From the NCBI GenBank assembly GCA_910577395.1, contig CAJTLG010000001.1, forward strand, positions 248,001 to 312,000: a DNA stretch of 64,000 nucleotides. Reading direction: 5' to 3'. This document shows, one piece after another, positions 7,254-15,780 of this stretch. How positions within the stretch are numbered: the stretch's first letter is position 1; each line of letters opens with the position of its first letter. Under the pieces are notes generated by a model, which worked only from the letters and a program-made list of their open reading frames with translations, was not told the DNA's origin and did not search any database. The stretch comes from an uncultured Vampirovibrio sp. GTDB lineage: Bacteria > Cyanobacteriota > Vampirovibrionia > Gastranaerophilales > Gastranaerophilaceae. A program made the translations under genes and the position numbers.

Positions 7254-9029
7254 TTAAATTTTTACAGGATTTCTAAGTCTTATATGTAATTCCCTAAGTT
7301 GTTCTTCGCTTGCAACACCTGGTGCATTGGTCATAAGGTCTTTTGCCTGTGAATTTTTCGGGAATGCAATAACATCTCTTATTGAATTTGAACGTGTCAA
7401 TAAGGCTACGAGCCTGTCTAAACCAAGAGCCAAGCCTCCATGCGGAGGAGTGCCATATTGAAATGCTGTTACGAGGAATTCAAATTTCTCTTTAATATCT
7501 TCTTCGCTCAGGCCAAGTGCTTTAAATATTTTTTCTTGTATTTCAGCATCATGAATTCTTATAGAACCGCCGCCAAGCTCGTTTCCGTTATAAACAACGT
7601 CATATGCTATTGATTTTACATTGCCTTTATCGTTTTCAAGCTTGTCCACGTCTTCTTTAGCAGGCATTGTGAACGGGTGATGAACCGATACAAATCTTTC
7701 ATCTTCTTCAGAATATTCAAATAATGGGAAATCGACAACCCACAGTAAATCATGCTTATCTTTATCAATCAAACCAAGTTTGTCGCCAAAGTATAATCTG
7801 AAACGCCCTAAAACGTCAAATACAATTTTTGGTTTGTCTGCCACAAAGAATACTATATCGCCTTTTTCGGCATTAGCACGGGTTTGAATTTCGTTAATTT
7901 GTTCTTCATTTAAGAATTTAAATACAGGTGATTTAACGCTGCCGTCTTCAAGGTATGTTACCCACGCAAGACCTTTTGCGCCGAACTTTATTGCAAGGTT
8001 TCGAACGTCATCCATTTCTTTTCTTGAATATCCCGCAATTCCCGGGATTTTAATGGCACGCACTGTACCGCCTGCATTTATAACATTTTTAAATGCCTCA
8101 AAAGTTGAAGCTTGCATAATATCTGTAACGTCAAACAATTCAAGGCCAAATCTTGTATCAGGCTTATCTGAGCCGTATTTTTCCATAGCTTCTTTCCAGG
8201 TTAGACGTTTGAATGGAGTTTGGATTTCAACCCCTGCCGCTTTAAACGCATCTTTTAAAAGACCTTCCGTCATATTTAGGACATCTTCCTGCTCAACAAA
8301 GCTCATTTCGATATCCACCTGTGTAAACTCAGGCTGCCTGTCGGAACGAAGGTCTTCATCCCTGAAACATTTTGCAATTTGATAATATTTTTCTATTCCG
8401 CCTACCATTAAAAGCTGTTTAAAAATTTGAGGAGATTGAGGCAGGGCAAAGAATTTGCCGTCAAAAACACGGCTTGGCACAAGATAATCTCTTGCACCCT
8501 CGGGTGTGGTTTTAATCAATATAGGGGTTTCTACTTCCATAAAATCTTGTTCGTTTAAATAATTTCTTATGGCAGTCACAATTTTGTGTCTTAATTTAAG
8601 GTTTGAAAGCATTTTTTCGCTCCTTAAATCAAGATATCTGTATTTTAATCTTATATCCTCAGAAACTGTTTCGTCATCGAGTACAAAAGGTAAAGCCCTG
8701 GAGGTTGATAAAATTGTAATCTCGTCCGGATAAATTTCTATTGTTCCGGTTTGTAATCTGTCATTAATTGTATCGTCAGGCCTTTTTGAAACTATACCCT
8801 TAACCTGTACCACAAATTGACTTCTTAATTTGCCAAATGTTTCATATACGCCGGGGTTAACTTTTGGGTCTGCAACAACCTGAAACAGACCGCTCCTGTC
8901 CCTTATTTCAACAAATATAATACCACCAAGGTCGCGCACTGTAGATACCCAACCTGCAAGCGTACATTCTTTTCCAATAAATTCTTCCGTAATTTCTGTG
9001 CAATTTTGTTTTTTATAGGTTAATTCCAT
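7254..9029 (-). CDS. aspS: Aspartyl-tRNA synthetase
   Basis: This class II synthetase charges tRNA-Asp. It shows the N-terminal OB-fold anticodon-binding domain, motif 2 (FRDEDLRSDRQPEFTQ), the bacterial GAD insertion, and motif 3 with GLALGLDRL. The length of 591 aa is typical of the bacterial type. Two in-frame ATGs lie six bases apart. The ribosome site AGAGG directly abuts the first (9035) but is six bases from the second (9029), so 9029 is the better start. Whether it is discriminating or also charges tRNA-Asn cannot be told here. It converges on the hydrolase gene with no spacer. Confidence 0.97.
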   Translation of the reverse strand: MELTYKKQNCTEITEEFIGKECTLAGWVSTVRDLGGIIFVEIRDRSGLFQVVADPKVNPGVYETFGKLRSQFVVQVKGIVSKRPDDTINDRLQTGTIEIYPDEITILSTSRALPFVLDDETVSEDIRLKYRYLDLRSEKMLSNLKLRHKIVTAIRNYLNEQDFMEVETPILIKTTPEGARDYLVPSRVFDGKFFALPQSPQIFKQLLMVGGIEKYYQIAKCFRDEDLRSDRQPEFTQVDIEMSFVEQEDVLNMTEGLLKDAFKAAGVEIQTPFKRLTWKEAMEKYGSDKPDTRFGLELFDVTDIMQASTFEAFKNVINAGGTVRAIKIPGIAGYSRKEMDDVRNLAIKFGAKGLAWVTYLEDGSVKSPVFKFLNEEQINEIQTRANAEKGDIVFFVADKPKIVFDVLGRFRLYFGDKLGLIDKDKHDLLWVVDFPLFEYSEEDERFVSVHHPFTMPAKEDVDKLENDKGNVKSIAYDVVYNGNELGGGSIRIHDAEIQEKIFKALGLSEEDIKEKFEFLVTAFQYGTPPHGGLALGLDRLVALLTRSNSIRDVIAFPKNSQAKDLMTNAPGVASEEQLRELHIRLRNPVKI

Positions 9030-9128
9030 AGTCATCCTCTTAAGTTTAATGCTTTTGTGGCATAATTATAAAATAAAAATAAATATTATTCAAAATTATT
9101 ATAAATAAGCTTATTTTAGGAACTGACA

Positions 9129-9950
9129 ATGCCCTGCAGGAAACTTTTAACTGTAATTACTGTTTGTTATAACGAAGAAAATCTTCAAAGAACATGTGAA
9201 AGTATTGTAAACCAGTCGTTTCAGGATTTTGAATGGGTGGTTATCGACGGCGGTTCAAATAATAAGATATTAGAAATATTTAATAAATATAAAAACAGAA
9301 TAAATATTTTTGTATCAGAAAAGGATAACGGTATATACGATGCCATGAACAAAGGAATTAAGTTTGCTAAAGGCGAATGGTTAAACTTTATGAATGCGGG
9401 TGATACCTTTTTTGATAATAGGACACTTGAAAAAATTTTTCCATGCAATGTCTTAAAAGATAACAAAAAAGATATTTTGTACGGTGACAGCATTAATTAC
9501 GGTTTGGACAACATTGGTTCGCATTATAAAATGCCCAATAAGTTAAACTATATATTTTGGCGAAACAGAGGTATTGTTCACCAATCAGCCTTTATTAAAA
9601 AAGAACTTTTTATCCGTTTTGGCTTATACGATGAACACTATCGCGTTTGTGCCGATTTTGAAAAGTTTATATTGTTTTTTAAAGAAAAATGTAAATTTAA
9701 ACATTTAAAATTTCCTGTGGCTAATTATTATGCAGGCGGTATATCTAGCACAAGTAATTCAAACAGCGAACGTGATGAAATTTTAAATAAATATTTTATT
9801 TCTGAATATGAAACTATCCGCACAATAAAATTATTCGGAAGAATTCCTGTTATGAGGATTAAAAAACGGCGCGACAGTAAAAAGTGCAAGCTTGTTTTTC
9901 TAAAAATTCCGCTTATTGTTTGGAACTGTAAAGACAATAAAAAGTTTTAG
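9129..9950 (+). CDS. Family 2 glycosyltransferase
   Basis: This GT-A fold glycosyltransferase has 273 residues. The N-terminal TVCYNE and VVIDGGS motifs bind the nucleotide sugar, and FMNAGD takes the place of the metal-binding DxD. DNGIYDAMNKGI is the usual GT2 helix motif. There is no transmembrane segment, so it acts in the cytosol, probably on a lipid- or polysaccharide-linked acceptor. Substrate and acceptor cannot be inferred. It stands alone between aspS (divergent) and metK. AGGA lies about nine bases upstream of the ATG. Confidence 0.9.
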   Translation: MPCRKLLTVITVCYNEENLQRTCESIVNQSFQDFEWVVIDGGSNNKILEIFNKYKNRINIFVSEKDNGIYDAMNKGIKFAKGEWLNFMNAGDTFFDNRTLEKIFPCNVLKDNKKDILYGDSINYGLDNIGSHYKMPNKLNYIFWRNRGIVHQSAFIKKELFIRFGLYDEHYRVCADFEKFILFFKEKCKFKHLKFPVANYYAGGISSTSNSNSERDEILNKYFISEYETIRTIKLFGRIPVMRIKKRRDSKKCKLVFLKIPLIVWNCKDNKKF

Positions 9951-10005
9951 TGTACTTTTCCTTGTATTCTTTAAACTTTGTAATACAATGTTCTAGTATA
10001 TAGCT

Positions 10006-10050
10006 GCCGGGTCGGAATTAAAAACCTTACCGGCTAAATAAAAATTAAGG
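10006..10050 (+). promoter_or_regulatory. Possible H-type pseudoknot in the metK leader, covering the Shine-Dalgarno
   Basis: GCCGG (10006-10010) can pair with CCGGC (10030-10034). CCTTA in the loop (10025-10029) can pair with TAAGG (10046-10050), which is part of the metK ribosome site AAGGAG. The connecting strand 10035-10045 is A-rich. This is the topology of small SAM-II, SAM/SAH and preQ1 switches that hide the ribosome site. I do not see the conserved core of any known SAM riboswitch, so ligand binding is only a hypothesis. Confidence 0.35.
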
Positions 10051-10059
10051 AGAAGGATT

Positions 10060-11325
10060 ATGGCACTAAAAAACTTTTTATTTACATCTGAATCTGTGAC
10101 AGAAGGACACCCGGATAAAGTTTGCGACCAGATTTCAGATGCTATTTTGGATGAATTTTTAACTAAAGACCCAAATTCAAGAGTTGCTGCTGAAACAACA
10201 GTTACTACCGGTATGGCTCTTGTGTGCGGTGAAATATCTTCAAGTTGTTATGTTGATATTCCGTCTGTTGTAAGAAATACAATAAAAGCAATCGGTTACA
10301 AAGGCGAAGAAGGCGGCGGTTTTGATTATAAAACCTGTGCCGTGCTTACAAGTATTGATGAACAATCAACAGACATTGCGGGCGGCGTAAACAAGGCGCT
10401 AGAAACAAGAAGTAATAATGCTGATACATCTGTTTCGGAAACAGAAGATATTGGTGCAGGGGACCAAGGTATAATGTTCGGTTATGCGTGTGATGAAACA
10501 CCCGAATTAATGCCGCTTCCAATTTCTTTAGCACATAAATTATCTTTTAAGTTGGCTGAAATCAGAAAGAACCATACAGTTAATTACTTAAGGCCTGACG
10601 GTAAATCGCAAGTGACAGTCGAATATAAGGAAGGCAAACCCTACAGAATCGATACGGTTGTTTTATCAACCCAGCATGACCCTGAAATTAATGGTATTTC
10701 TGATAACAAAAAAATGCAGGAAATAATAAGAGAAGATCTTATTAAATATGTGATTGAGCCTGTTTTTGCAGATTGCGCAATAAAGCCTGACAGTGATACT
10801 AAATATTTAATTAACCCTTCAGGTAGGTTTGTAATTGGCGGGCCGCAAGGGGATGCAGGTCTTACGGGCAGAAAAATAATTGTTGATACGTATGGCGGTT
10901 ACGCGCGTCATGGCGGTGGCGCATTCTCTGGTAAAGACCCAACCAAGGTGGACAGGTCTGCTGCGTATGCTGCAAGGTGGGTTGCAAAAAATATTGTAGC
11001 AGCAGGGCTTGCCGAAAAGTGCGAAATTGAACTTGCCTATGCTATTGGTGTAAGCAGACCGGTTTCAGTGCTTGTTGATACGTTTGGCACCGGTAAAATT
11101 TCCGATGAAGCATTAAGTGAAATTGTGGAAAAGAATTTTGACTTAAGGCCTAATGCAATCATCAGGCAGTTTGACCTCAGAAATTTGCCTGCAAAAAATG
11201 GCGGAAAGTTCTATCAAAAGCTTGCTGCATACGGTCACATTGGCAGAATGGATTTCAGCGTGCCATGGGAAGAAGTGCAAATGGCTGAAAAACTTAAAGA
11301 AGAAGCCTTGGCACTAAAAGCATAA
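10060..11325 (+). CDS. metK: S-adenosylmethionine synthetase
   Basis: MetK makes S-adenosylmethionine from methionine and ATP. The methionine-loop motif TSESVTEGHPDKVCDQ opens the protein, GAGDQGIMFGYA marks the ATP-binding segment, and GGGAFSGKDPTKVDRS is the phosphate-binding P-loop region. The length of 421 aa is close to the usual 380-420, slightly long through the C-terminus. AAGGAG seven bases upstream fixes the start. The ~109-base leader can form a pseudoknot over this site. The next gene (dciA) starts 22 bases after the stop but appears to have its own -10 box. Confidence 0.98.
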   Translation: MALKNFLFTSESVTEGHPDKVCDQISDAILDEFLTKDPNSRVAAETTVTTGMALVCGEISSSCYVDIPSVVRNTIKAIGYKGEEGGGFDYKTCAVLTSIDEQSTDIAGGVNKALETRSNNADTSVSETEDIGAGDQGIMFGYACDETPELMPLPISLAHKLSFKLAEIRKNHTVNYLRPDGKSQVTVEYKEGKPYRIDTVVLSTQHDPEINGISDNKKMQEIIREDLIKYVIEPVFADCAIKPDSDTKYLINPSGRFVIGGPQGDAGLTGRKIIVDTYGGYARHGGGAFSGKDPTKVDRSAAYAARWVAKNIVAAGLAEKCEIELAYAIGVSRPVSVLVDTFGTGKISDEALSEIVEKNFDLRPNAIIRQFDLRNLPAKNGGKFYQKLAAYGHIGRMDFSVPWEEVQMAEKLKEEALALKA

Positions 11326-11336
11326 TGCTGTTAGTG

Positions 11337-11342
11337 TATAGT
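11337..11342 (+). promoter_or_regulatory. -10 box five bases before the dciA ATG
   Basis: TATAGT at 11337-11342 is separated from the ATG at 11348 by five bases, and no Shine-Dalgarno is present. This predicts a leaderless or nearly leaderless transcript. No clear -35 is seen. Confidence 0.35.
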
Positions 11343-11347
11343 AATTT

Positions 11348-11917
11348 ATGAAAAATAATGATTTTTCAAAAATCTCAGATATTTTAAGCGGGTCTGTTCT
11401 TGCCTCAGGTAAGTTTGGACAGGCTCTTGAAAAAAGCATGTCTTGTGGCATGCTTTTTGATTTTTGGAAAAATGCTGTCGGAAAAAAGTTTGAAAAATTT
11501 TCTGTTCCTTATGATATAAAGGGCACAAAATTATTCGTTTCTGTTATCAGTCCTGCAATTTTGCAGGAACTCAGTTTTTTTAAGGCCGATATTATTAAAA
11601 AGTATGCTCCATATGCTAACGGATTAGGCTTTAATATTACAGATATAAAATTTGACTATAAAAACTGGTACAGTATAAAAAACTCAGGCAGGCAATCAGA
11701 GGCTTTTGATACCGATATGCCGGATTATTACTGTGACAATGATTTTGATGAGATACAATTAAGTATTGATGAGGAAAAAGAATTTATAAAATTAAAAGAA
11801 AGCGTATCAGGTATTGAATTTTTGCCGGCAAATATAAAGGATAAAATGTATAACAATGCCTTAAAACAATACAAGGCACAAAAATTAAGAGAAAAAAGGA
11901 CTGGCAAAAATCCTTAA
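11348..11917 (+). CDS. DciA-like helicase-loading protein (DUF721)
   Basis: Residues about 35-100 match the DUF721 pattern: LFDFWKNAVGKKFEKFSVPY, a glycine turn, then LFVSVISPAILQELSFF. In many bacteria without DnaC, DUF721/DciA brings the replicative helicase DnaB to DNA. The C-terminal ~90 residues are charged and probably disordered or helical. The length of 189 aa fits. It begins a run of tightly packed genes (zinc finger, helical protein, ruvX, DUF1292) that mixes replication and recombination functions. The symbol is withheld because the C-terminal part is not recognisable. Confidence 0.8.
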   Translation: MKNNDFSKISDILSGSVLASGKFGQALEKSMSCGMLFDFWKNAVGKKFEKFSVPYDIKGTKLFVSVISPAILQELSFFKADIIKKYAPYANGLGFNITDIKFDYKNWYSIKNSGRQSEAFDTDMPDYYCDNDFDEIQLSIDEEKEFIKLKESVSGIEFLPANIKDKMYNNALKQYKAQKLREKRTGKNP

Positions 11918-11962
11918 AATTTATTAGAATAACTATAAAGTAACAATGTGGAGTATAAAAAT

Positions 11963-12217
11963 TTGACCAGTGAAAAGAAAGTTGTTTCTTTTGGAAAGAA
12001 GCAGAATAAAAAAGATAAAAATGAAACTCATCTTGAATATTGCAGTTTTTGTAAACGCCCCAACACGGAAGTGCCGAAAATGGTAAAAGGGCCTGATGTA
12101 AATATCTGTTCTGAGTGTGTTTTGATTGCGGTTCAATATTTAATTTTACAAGACGGTGTATTGTCAGGGCAGGCACAAAAAATTCTTGACCTGTTATGGG
12201 ATGTAAAAGATAAATAG
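11963..12217 (+). CDS. Small protein with ClpX-type C4 zinc finger
   Basis: After a short basic N-terminus, CSFC and CSEC, 23 residues apart, form the four-cysteine zinc-binding domain found at the N-terminus of ClpX (zf-C4_ClpX). The AAA+ part is absent and the protein ends after one helix. Stand-alone ZBDs could bind ClpX adaptors or substrates, but no partner is visible here. A GTG at 11948 gives 89 residues but has no ribosome site. TTG at 11963 has GGAG nine bases upstream and is preferred. The following gene starts three bases after the stop. Confidence 0.75.
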   Translation: MTSEKKVVSFGKKQNKKDKNETHLEYCSFCKRPNTEVPKMVKGPDVNICSECVLIAVQYLILQDGVLSGQAQKILDLLWDVKDK

Positions 12218-12219
12218 AT

Positions 12220-13851
12220 ATGTCCGAAGCAAAAATACGCCAAAGAGCGCATATACTACAAGAAATATCAAGATTAAAGTCGCTCTCTGCAGTTTATGAT
12301 AAGGATATTGAGAAATGCATTTTAAACTTGTCATATATTGAAGACAGGGCTTTTTTGTGTTCAACAATTTTAAAAGAAATTAACGGTTCAATTGATTATT
12401 TTGATGGCGTTTTAGCTATTCTTGCAATCAGTCTTGGTAAGGATGTGCTTGAAAAATGCGTTTTTGATTGCCTCAATAAGCCGCAGGTGCAAGATGATAA
12501 AAAACTGTTTTTAATAAATTTATTAAATCAGGCAGGGCTTAAGGTTGACCCGGGTCTTATTCACAGGTATATAAAAAATGCTGATGAAGTGATTGATATG
12601 GAAACTGAAAGGTTTCTTCAAATGGCCGAAATCAATCCGGAGGCGCAGATTGATTTTTTGGATTTTTATTTTGGAACAAATGAAAATGACAGAAACTTGC
12701 TTTTAAAATCTATAATAGATGATTATTCGGGTGATTTGCTTGCAAATATTCTAACCCCGTTAATTTATTCTGTTTCAGATGAAAATGTCTTAAAAATGTG
12801 CATACAAGGCTTGCTTAATTCTAAATCTTATCTGGCATATGCTCCGTTGGAATGGCTTATTGCAGCCTCAAAAAATCCTTCTATAGTGTCATTTTCAAAG
12901 CGTATTAAAAATGAACTAAAAATTGCGGGTTTAAGGGAAAATATTTCGCTTTTAGAATATTATTCAAAACTTTTTAAAGATTCTAAGGCTCATAATTTTT
13001 TTGTTTCACCTATTGACGGTGCATCAAATTTTTCACTTGTCTTTTCAAGAAAAAATGTTTCAGGCTCAATATCTGTATTTTTTGCGGTATTTAATCTGGA
13101 AATAGGGCCGGTTTCTTGTTTTGGATTTTTTAATATTTCAGAAATAGAATATGAAAATATTTTATCCAGATTTTTTAAAGATACAGATAAAATACCCCTT
13201 GATAAATCTTTTGGTAAGGCAATAATAGATGAATTTATAAAATTTGCTCAAAATAATAATAAAACCGTGCCTTATGAATTACTGTGCTGGAGGCAGCTGA
13301 CATACGATATTCCGGCAATTGATATACCTGTTGCGGATTTTATAAAAACTGCATTAAAGAATAATAATACCCCGGTAACCAAATTTGATATGCGCAGGCT
13401 CATAAATTCGGAATACGCTTCAAAATGGTTTTTCACATACTCTAAAAAATATCCTGAATTCATTACTCTTATTGATAAAATCTGTGCTTTGAATGAAAAG
13501 GATTATGAAAAATTTGATTCATTTACAGTTGATTTTATTGAAAATTATAGAGTTTCAAAACTTTACAACTGTTTAAAAGACAGATTTTTATTCCAGGCGT
13601 ATTTTCTAAAATGTTTAGAGTTTGAAAATCTTTCCTCACTATTTTATGCATTATATTTAAACGAGTCTGCATTAAAAGAGTTTTATGAATTTTCAATTAA
13701 AAAAAGTGTCTATGAATTTTTTCTGAATTTGCAAAATTTGAAAGATAATACAGATAAAAACAATATTTTTGCAAAAGAGAGAAAAATTAAGTTTTTTGAT
13801 TTTAATGCAAAATTAATGATAAAATTGATTGAGAAAAAATGGATAAATTAA
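12220..13851 (+). CDS. Hypothetical helical protein in dciA-ruvX cluster
   Basis: This 543-residue protein has no signal peptide or membrane helix. The N-terminal ~260 residues consist of amphipathic helix pairs resembling HEAT/ARM-like repeats (for example LLLKSIIDDYSGDLLANIL). A more globular alpha/beta middle and a helical C-terminus follow. No catalytic motif is visible. It starts three bases after the zinc-finger gene and overlaps ruvX by 13 bases, so it is translationally linked to both. I do not recognise the family. Its position between a helicase-loader homolog and a Holliday-junction resolvase homolog suggests, but does not show, a nucleic-acid-related job. Confidence 0.8.
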   Translation: MSEAKIRQRAHILQEISRLKSLSAVYDKDIEKCILNLSYIEDRAFLCSTILKEINGSIDYFDGVLAILAISLGKDVLEKCVFDCLNKPQVQDDKKLFLINLLNQAGLKVDPGLIHRYIKNADEVIDMETERFLQMAEINPEAQIDFLDFYFGTNENDRNLLLKSIIDDYSGDLLANILTPLIYSVSDENVLKMCIQGLLNSKSYLAYAPLEWLIAASKNPSIVSFSKRIKNELKIAGLRENISLLEYYSKLFKDSKAHNFFVSPIDGASNFSLVFSRKNVSGSISVFFAVFNLEIGPVSCFGFFNISEIEYENILSRFFKDTDKIPLDKSFGKAIIDEFIKFAQNNNKTVPYELLCWRQLTYDIPAIDIPVADFIKTALKNNNTPVTKFDMRRLINSEYASKWFFTYSKKYPEFITLIDKICALNEKDYEKFDSFTVDFIENYRVSKLYNCLKDRFLFQAYFLKCLEFENLSSLFYALYLNESALKEFYEFSIKKSVYEFFLNLQNLKDNTDKNNIFAKERKIKFFDFNAKLMIKLIEKKWIN

Positions 13852-14249
13852 ACAGAATAATGGCGCTTGATATTGGAGATAAAAGGATTGGTGTAGCATT
13901 TAGTGACCCTTTTGGTCTTTTTGTGTCAAAAACCGCTCTTGTGTTAAGAAAAGATAATGCCTCTGCACTTAAAGAGATTGAAAATTATTGTATAGAATAT
14001 AATGTGCAAAAAATCCTTGTGGGCGTTCCTTATAATATGGACGGCAGTTTTGGATTTCAAGCCAAAAAAAATTTAGATTTTATTGAGCCATTAAAAGGAA
14101 AATATGAGATAATATACAGAGATGAAAGATTAACCTCGTTTGAGGCGGAAGAAGACTTAAAAAAAGAAAATGTTAAATATACAAAGAATAAAGGAATTGT
14201 AGATATAAGAAGTGCGTGTATAATTTTAGAAGATTATTTAGGAGAATAA
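13839..14249 (+). CDS. ruvX: RuvX/YqgF family putative Holliday junction resolvase
   Basis: This 136-residue RNase H-fold protein has MALDIGDKRIGVAFSD at the N-terminus (first acidic metal ligand), LVGVPYNMDG in the middle and DERLTSFEAE toward the end (second acidic site), then the closing DIRSACIILEDYL. The family acts on Holliday junctions and/or pre-16S rRNA 5' processing. It overlaps the upstream gene by 13 bases and lies one base before the DUF1292 gene. The yqgF-DUF1292 pairing is common in Firmicutes-like genomes. Confidence 0.95.
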   Translation: MDKLNRIMALDIGDKRIGVAFSDPFGLFVSKTALVLRKDNASALKEIENYCIEYNVQKILVGVPYNMDGSFGFQAKKNLDFIEPLKGKYEIIYRDERLTSFEAEEDLKKENVKYTKNKGIVDIRSACIILEDYLGE

Positions 14250-14250
14250 T

Positions 14251-14565
14251 ATGGGCAGATTTGATGATATGGAAAAAAGAGAATTGCAAGTTATAAAGAC
14301 CGTTGGTGAAAACGGTGAAGAGGTAAATTTAAAGCTTTTAGATATAGTGACGGTAAACGATTTTGATTATGCATTACTCTTGCCTGTTGATGAAGACCTT
14401 GAACAGGAAGAATGCGAAGTTATCCTTATGCGCTTAAAACAGGATACTTCGGAATATGTCTTTGAAACCATTGAAGATGATGAAGAATTCAATTTAGTGT
14501 CTGAGGCTATTCTTTGTGAAGAAGGATATGAAAATCTTGCTGATGATGAAGACTATGAAGAATAG
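14251..14565 (+). CDS. DUF1292 family protein
   Basis: This small acidic protein (104 aa) has the DUF1292 pattern: a short beta-rich domain with LLDIVTVNDFDYALLLPV, then a Glu/Asp-rich tail (DDEEFNLVSEAIL...). Its function is unknown in all organisms. It follows ruvX with a strong ribosome site (AGGAG) and is the last gene of the dciA-ruvX run. Its end overlaps the convergent DUF2229 gene by 13 bases. Confidence 0.88.
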   Translation: MGRFDDMEKRELQVIKTVGENGEEVNLKLLDIVTVNDFDYALLLPVDEDLEQEECEVILMRLKQDTSEYVFETIEDDEEFNLVSEAILCEEGYENLADDEDYEE

Positions 14566-15602
14566 ACAGGTTCTTCATTAAAATTTTTACTGCCTTCTTT
14601 GTTGAAGGCGCGTTTTTTTCTGTATAACATATCACAGAATGCTTCAAGTCTGGTTACAAAACCGGCCTCGCCTGTGTGCTCATCTATTGTAAGGTTTAAA
14701 AGCGGTTTGTTAAAATTCTTTGATTTTCTTTTAATATCTTCAATCATAAGAGAATCAGGCCCGCAGCCAAATGCTGTTATTGTAATTAAACCGTCTATTA
14801 TATCGCTTTTTAAATAATGTCCGGCAGCACCCGTCATTTCAAGTTGGTTTGCCCAATATACTTCAGCCTCAAGAGTGTTTATACCGTCCTTAAGTTGTTC
14901 ATCTGTTAATTGCAATGCGCTATATACATTTACACCAAGGTCTTTCAACTTTTTAAATACATCCATGCAAACCCTTTTGTCATAAATGTTATAACCATGC
15001 GCCATAAGTGCTACGTTTATACCTTCTTTTGACATTTCTTGTTTTGAATTTATTACAACCTTACCTTCTTTGGCGTTTTTTAAGGCGGTTTCAAATGTTA
15101 ACCCGTGCTGCATCATGACTCTGAAGTTATTGTGCAATATAAAGCCGTCTTTTAATGCTTTTTTAATTTTGGTTTCATCAGTAATTCCGAAAGGTTTGAC
15201 TGCCTCTTTTAAAAATTCTAATAACCCAAGATTTTTTTCGGATTTATCCAATGTGGCTTCTATTAAATTGTAATCACCCTTTACAACATTTCTTATTAAA
15301 TCGGGAAGCCCTCTTATTTTTGAGCAGTTGTATATTTTTGGTGCAATTGATTGTATTGAAGGCACAAATATATTTTTTACACCATTTTCTATCAGGTTTA
15401 AAACATGTCCTACGTATACTTTTATCGGAAGGCAAGTTTCGGTAACCACCAAAGAGGCGCCGTCCACGAGTGTCTTTTTGGTTGTAGGGTCTGATAGTTT
15501 AAGTTCAAAGCCAAGGCTTGTAAAAAATCCATATAAAAAAGGAAAATAATTATAGTATGTCAGCGCTCTTGGGAAACCTATCACTCTCTCTTTTAATGCC
15601 AT
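14553..15602 (-). CDS. DUF2229 acyl-CoA dehydratase activase-related protein
   Basis: The 349-residue protein matches the DUF2229/2-hydroxyglutaryl-CoA dehydratase-related domain that often forms the C-terminal half of large CoA-substrate-specific enzyme activases. Features include IGFPRAL at the start, VVTETCLPIKVYVGH with a conserved Cys, VPSIQSI, and FGCGPDSLMIEDIKR with a second Cys. Here it is a stand-alone protein without the ASKHA ATPase half. It probably binds an Fe-S cluster, but the substrate is unknown. An upstream TTG would overlap the ribosome site; the ATG at 15602 has GGAGG five bases upstream and is the start. It may serve anaerobic metabolism. Confidence 0.82.
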   Translation of the reverse strand: MALKERVIGFPRALTYYNYFPFLYGFFTSLGFELKLSDPTTKKTLVDGASLVVTETCLPIKVYVGHVLNLIENGVKNIFVPSIQSIAPKIYNCSKIRGLPDLIRNVVKGDYNLIEATLDKSEKNLGLLEFLKEAVKPFGITDETKIKKALKDGFILHNNFRVMMQHGLTFETALKNAKEGKVVINSKQEMSKEGINVALMAHGYNIYDKRVCMDVFKKLKDLGVNVYSALQLTDEQLKDGINTLEAEVYWANQLEMTGAAGHYLKSDIIDGLITITAFGCGPDSLMIEDIKRKSKNFNKPLLNLTIDEHTGEAGFVTRLEAFCDMLYRKKRAFNKEGSKNFNEEPVYSS

Positions 15603-15780
15603 TTTTGCCTCCAAACTTTAACTATCATACTTTAAACATTAAAAAAATGCACCAAGTATGTCAATTTCTTTGCTTAAAAAAGCTTAATAATATTCTGGCA
15701 TTTTGTGCAATATTTTCAAATTTTTGGTTTTATTAAATAAGTATACCTTGCAGTATTTTTACGTCAATTTGGGAAATTTA

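Noticed and set aside
15703..15780. N-terminal extension of the M16 peptidase from TTG 15703
   Set aside because: No ribosome site, not a signal peptide, and the ATG at 15781 begins the typical composition.
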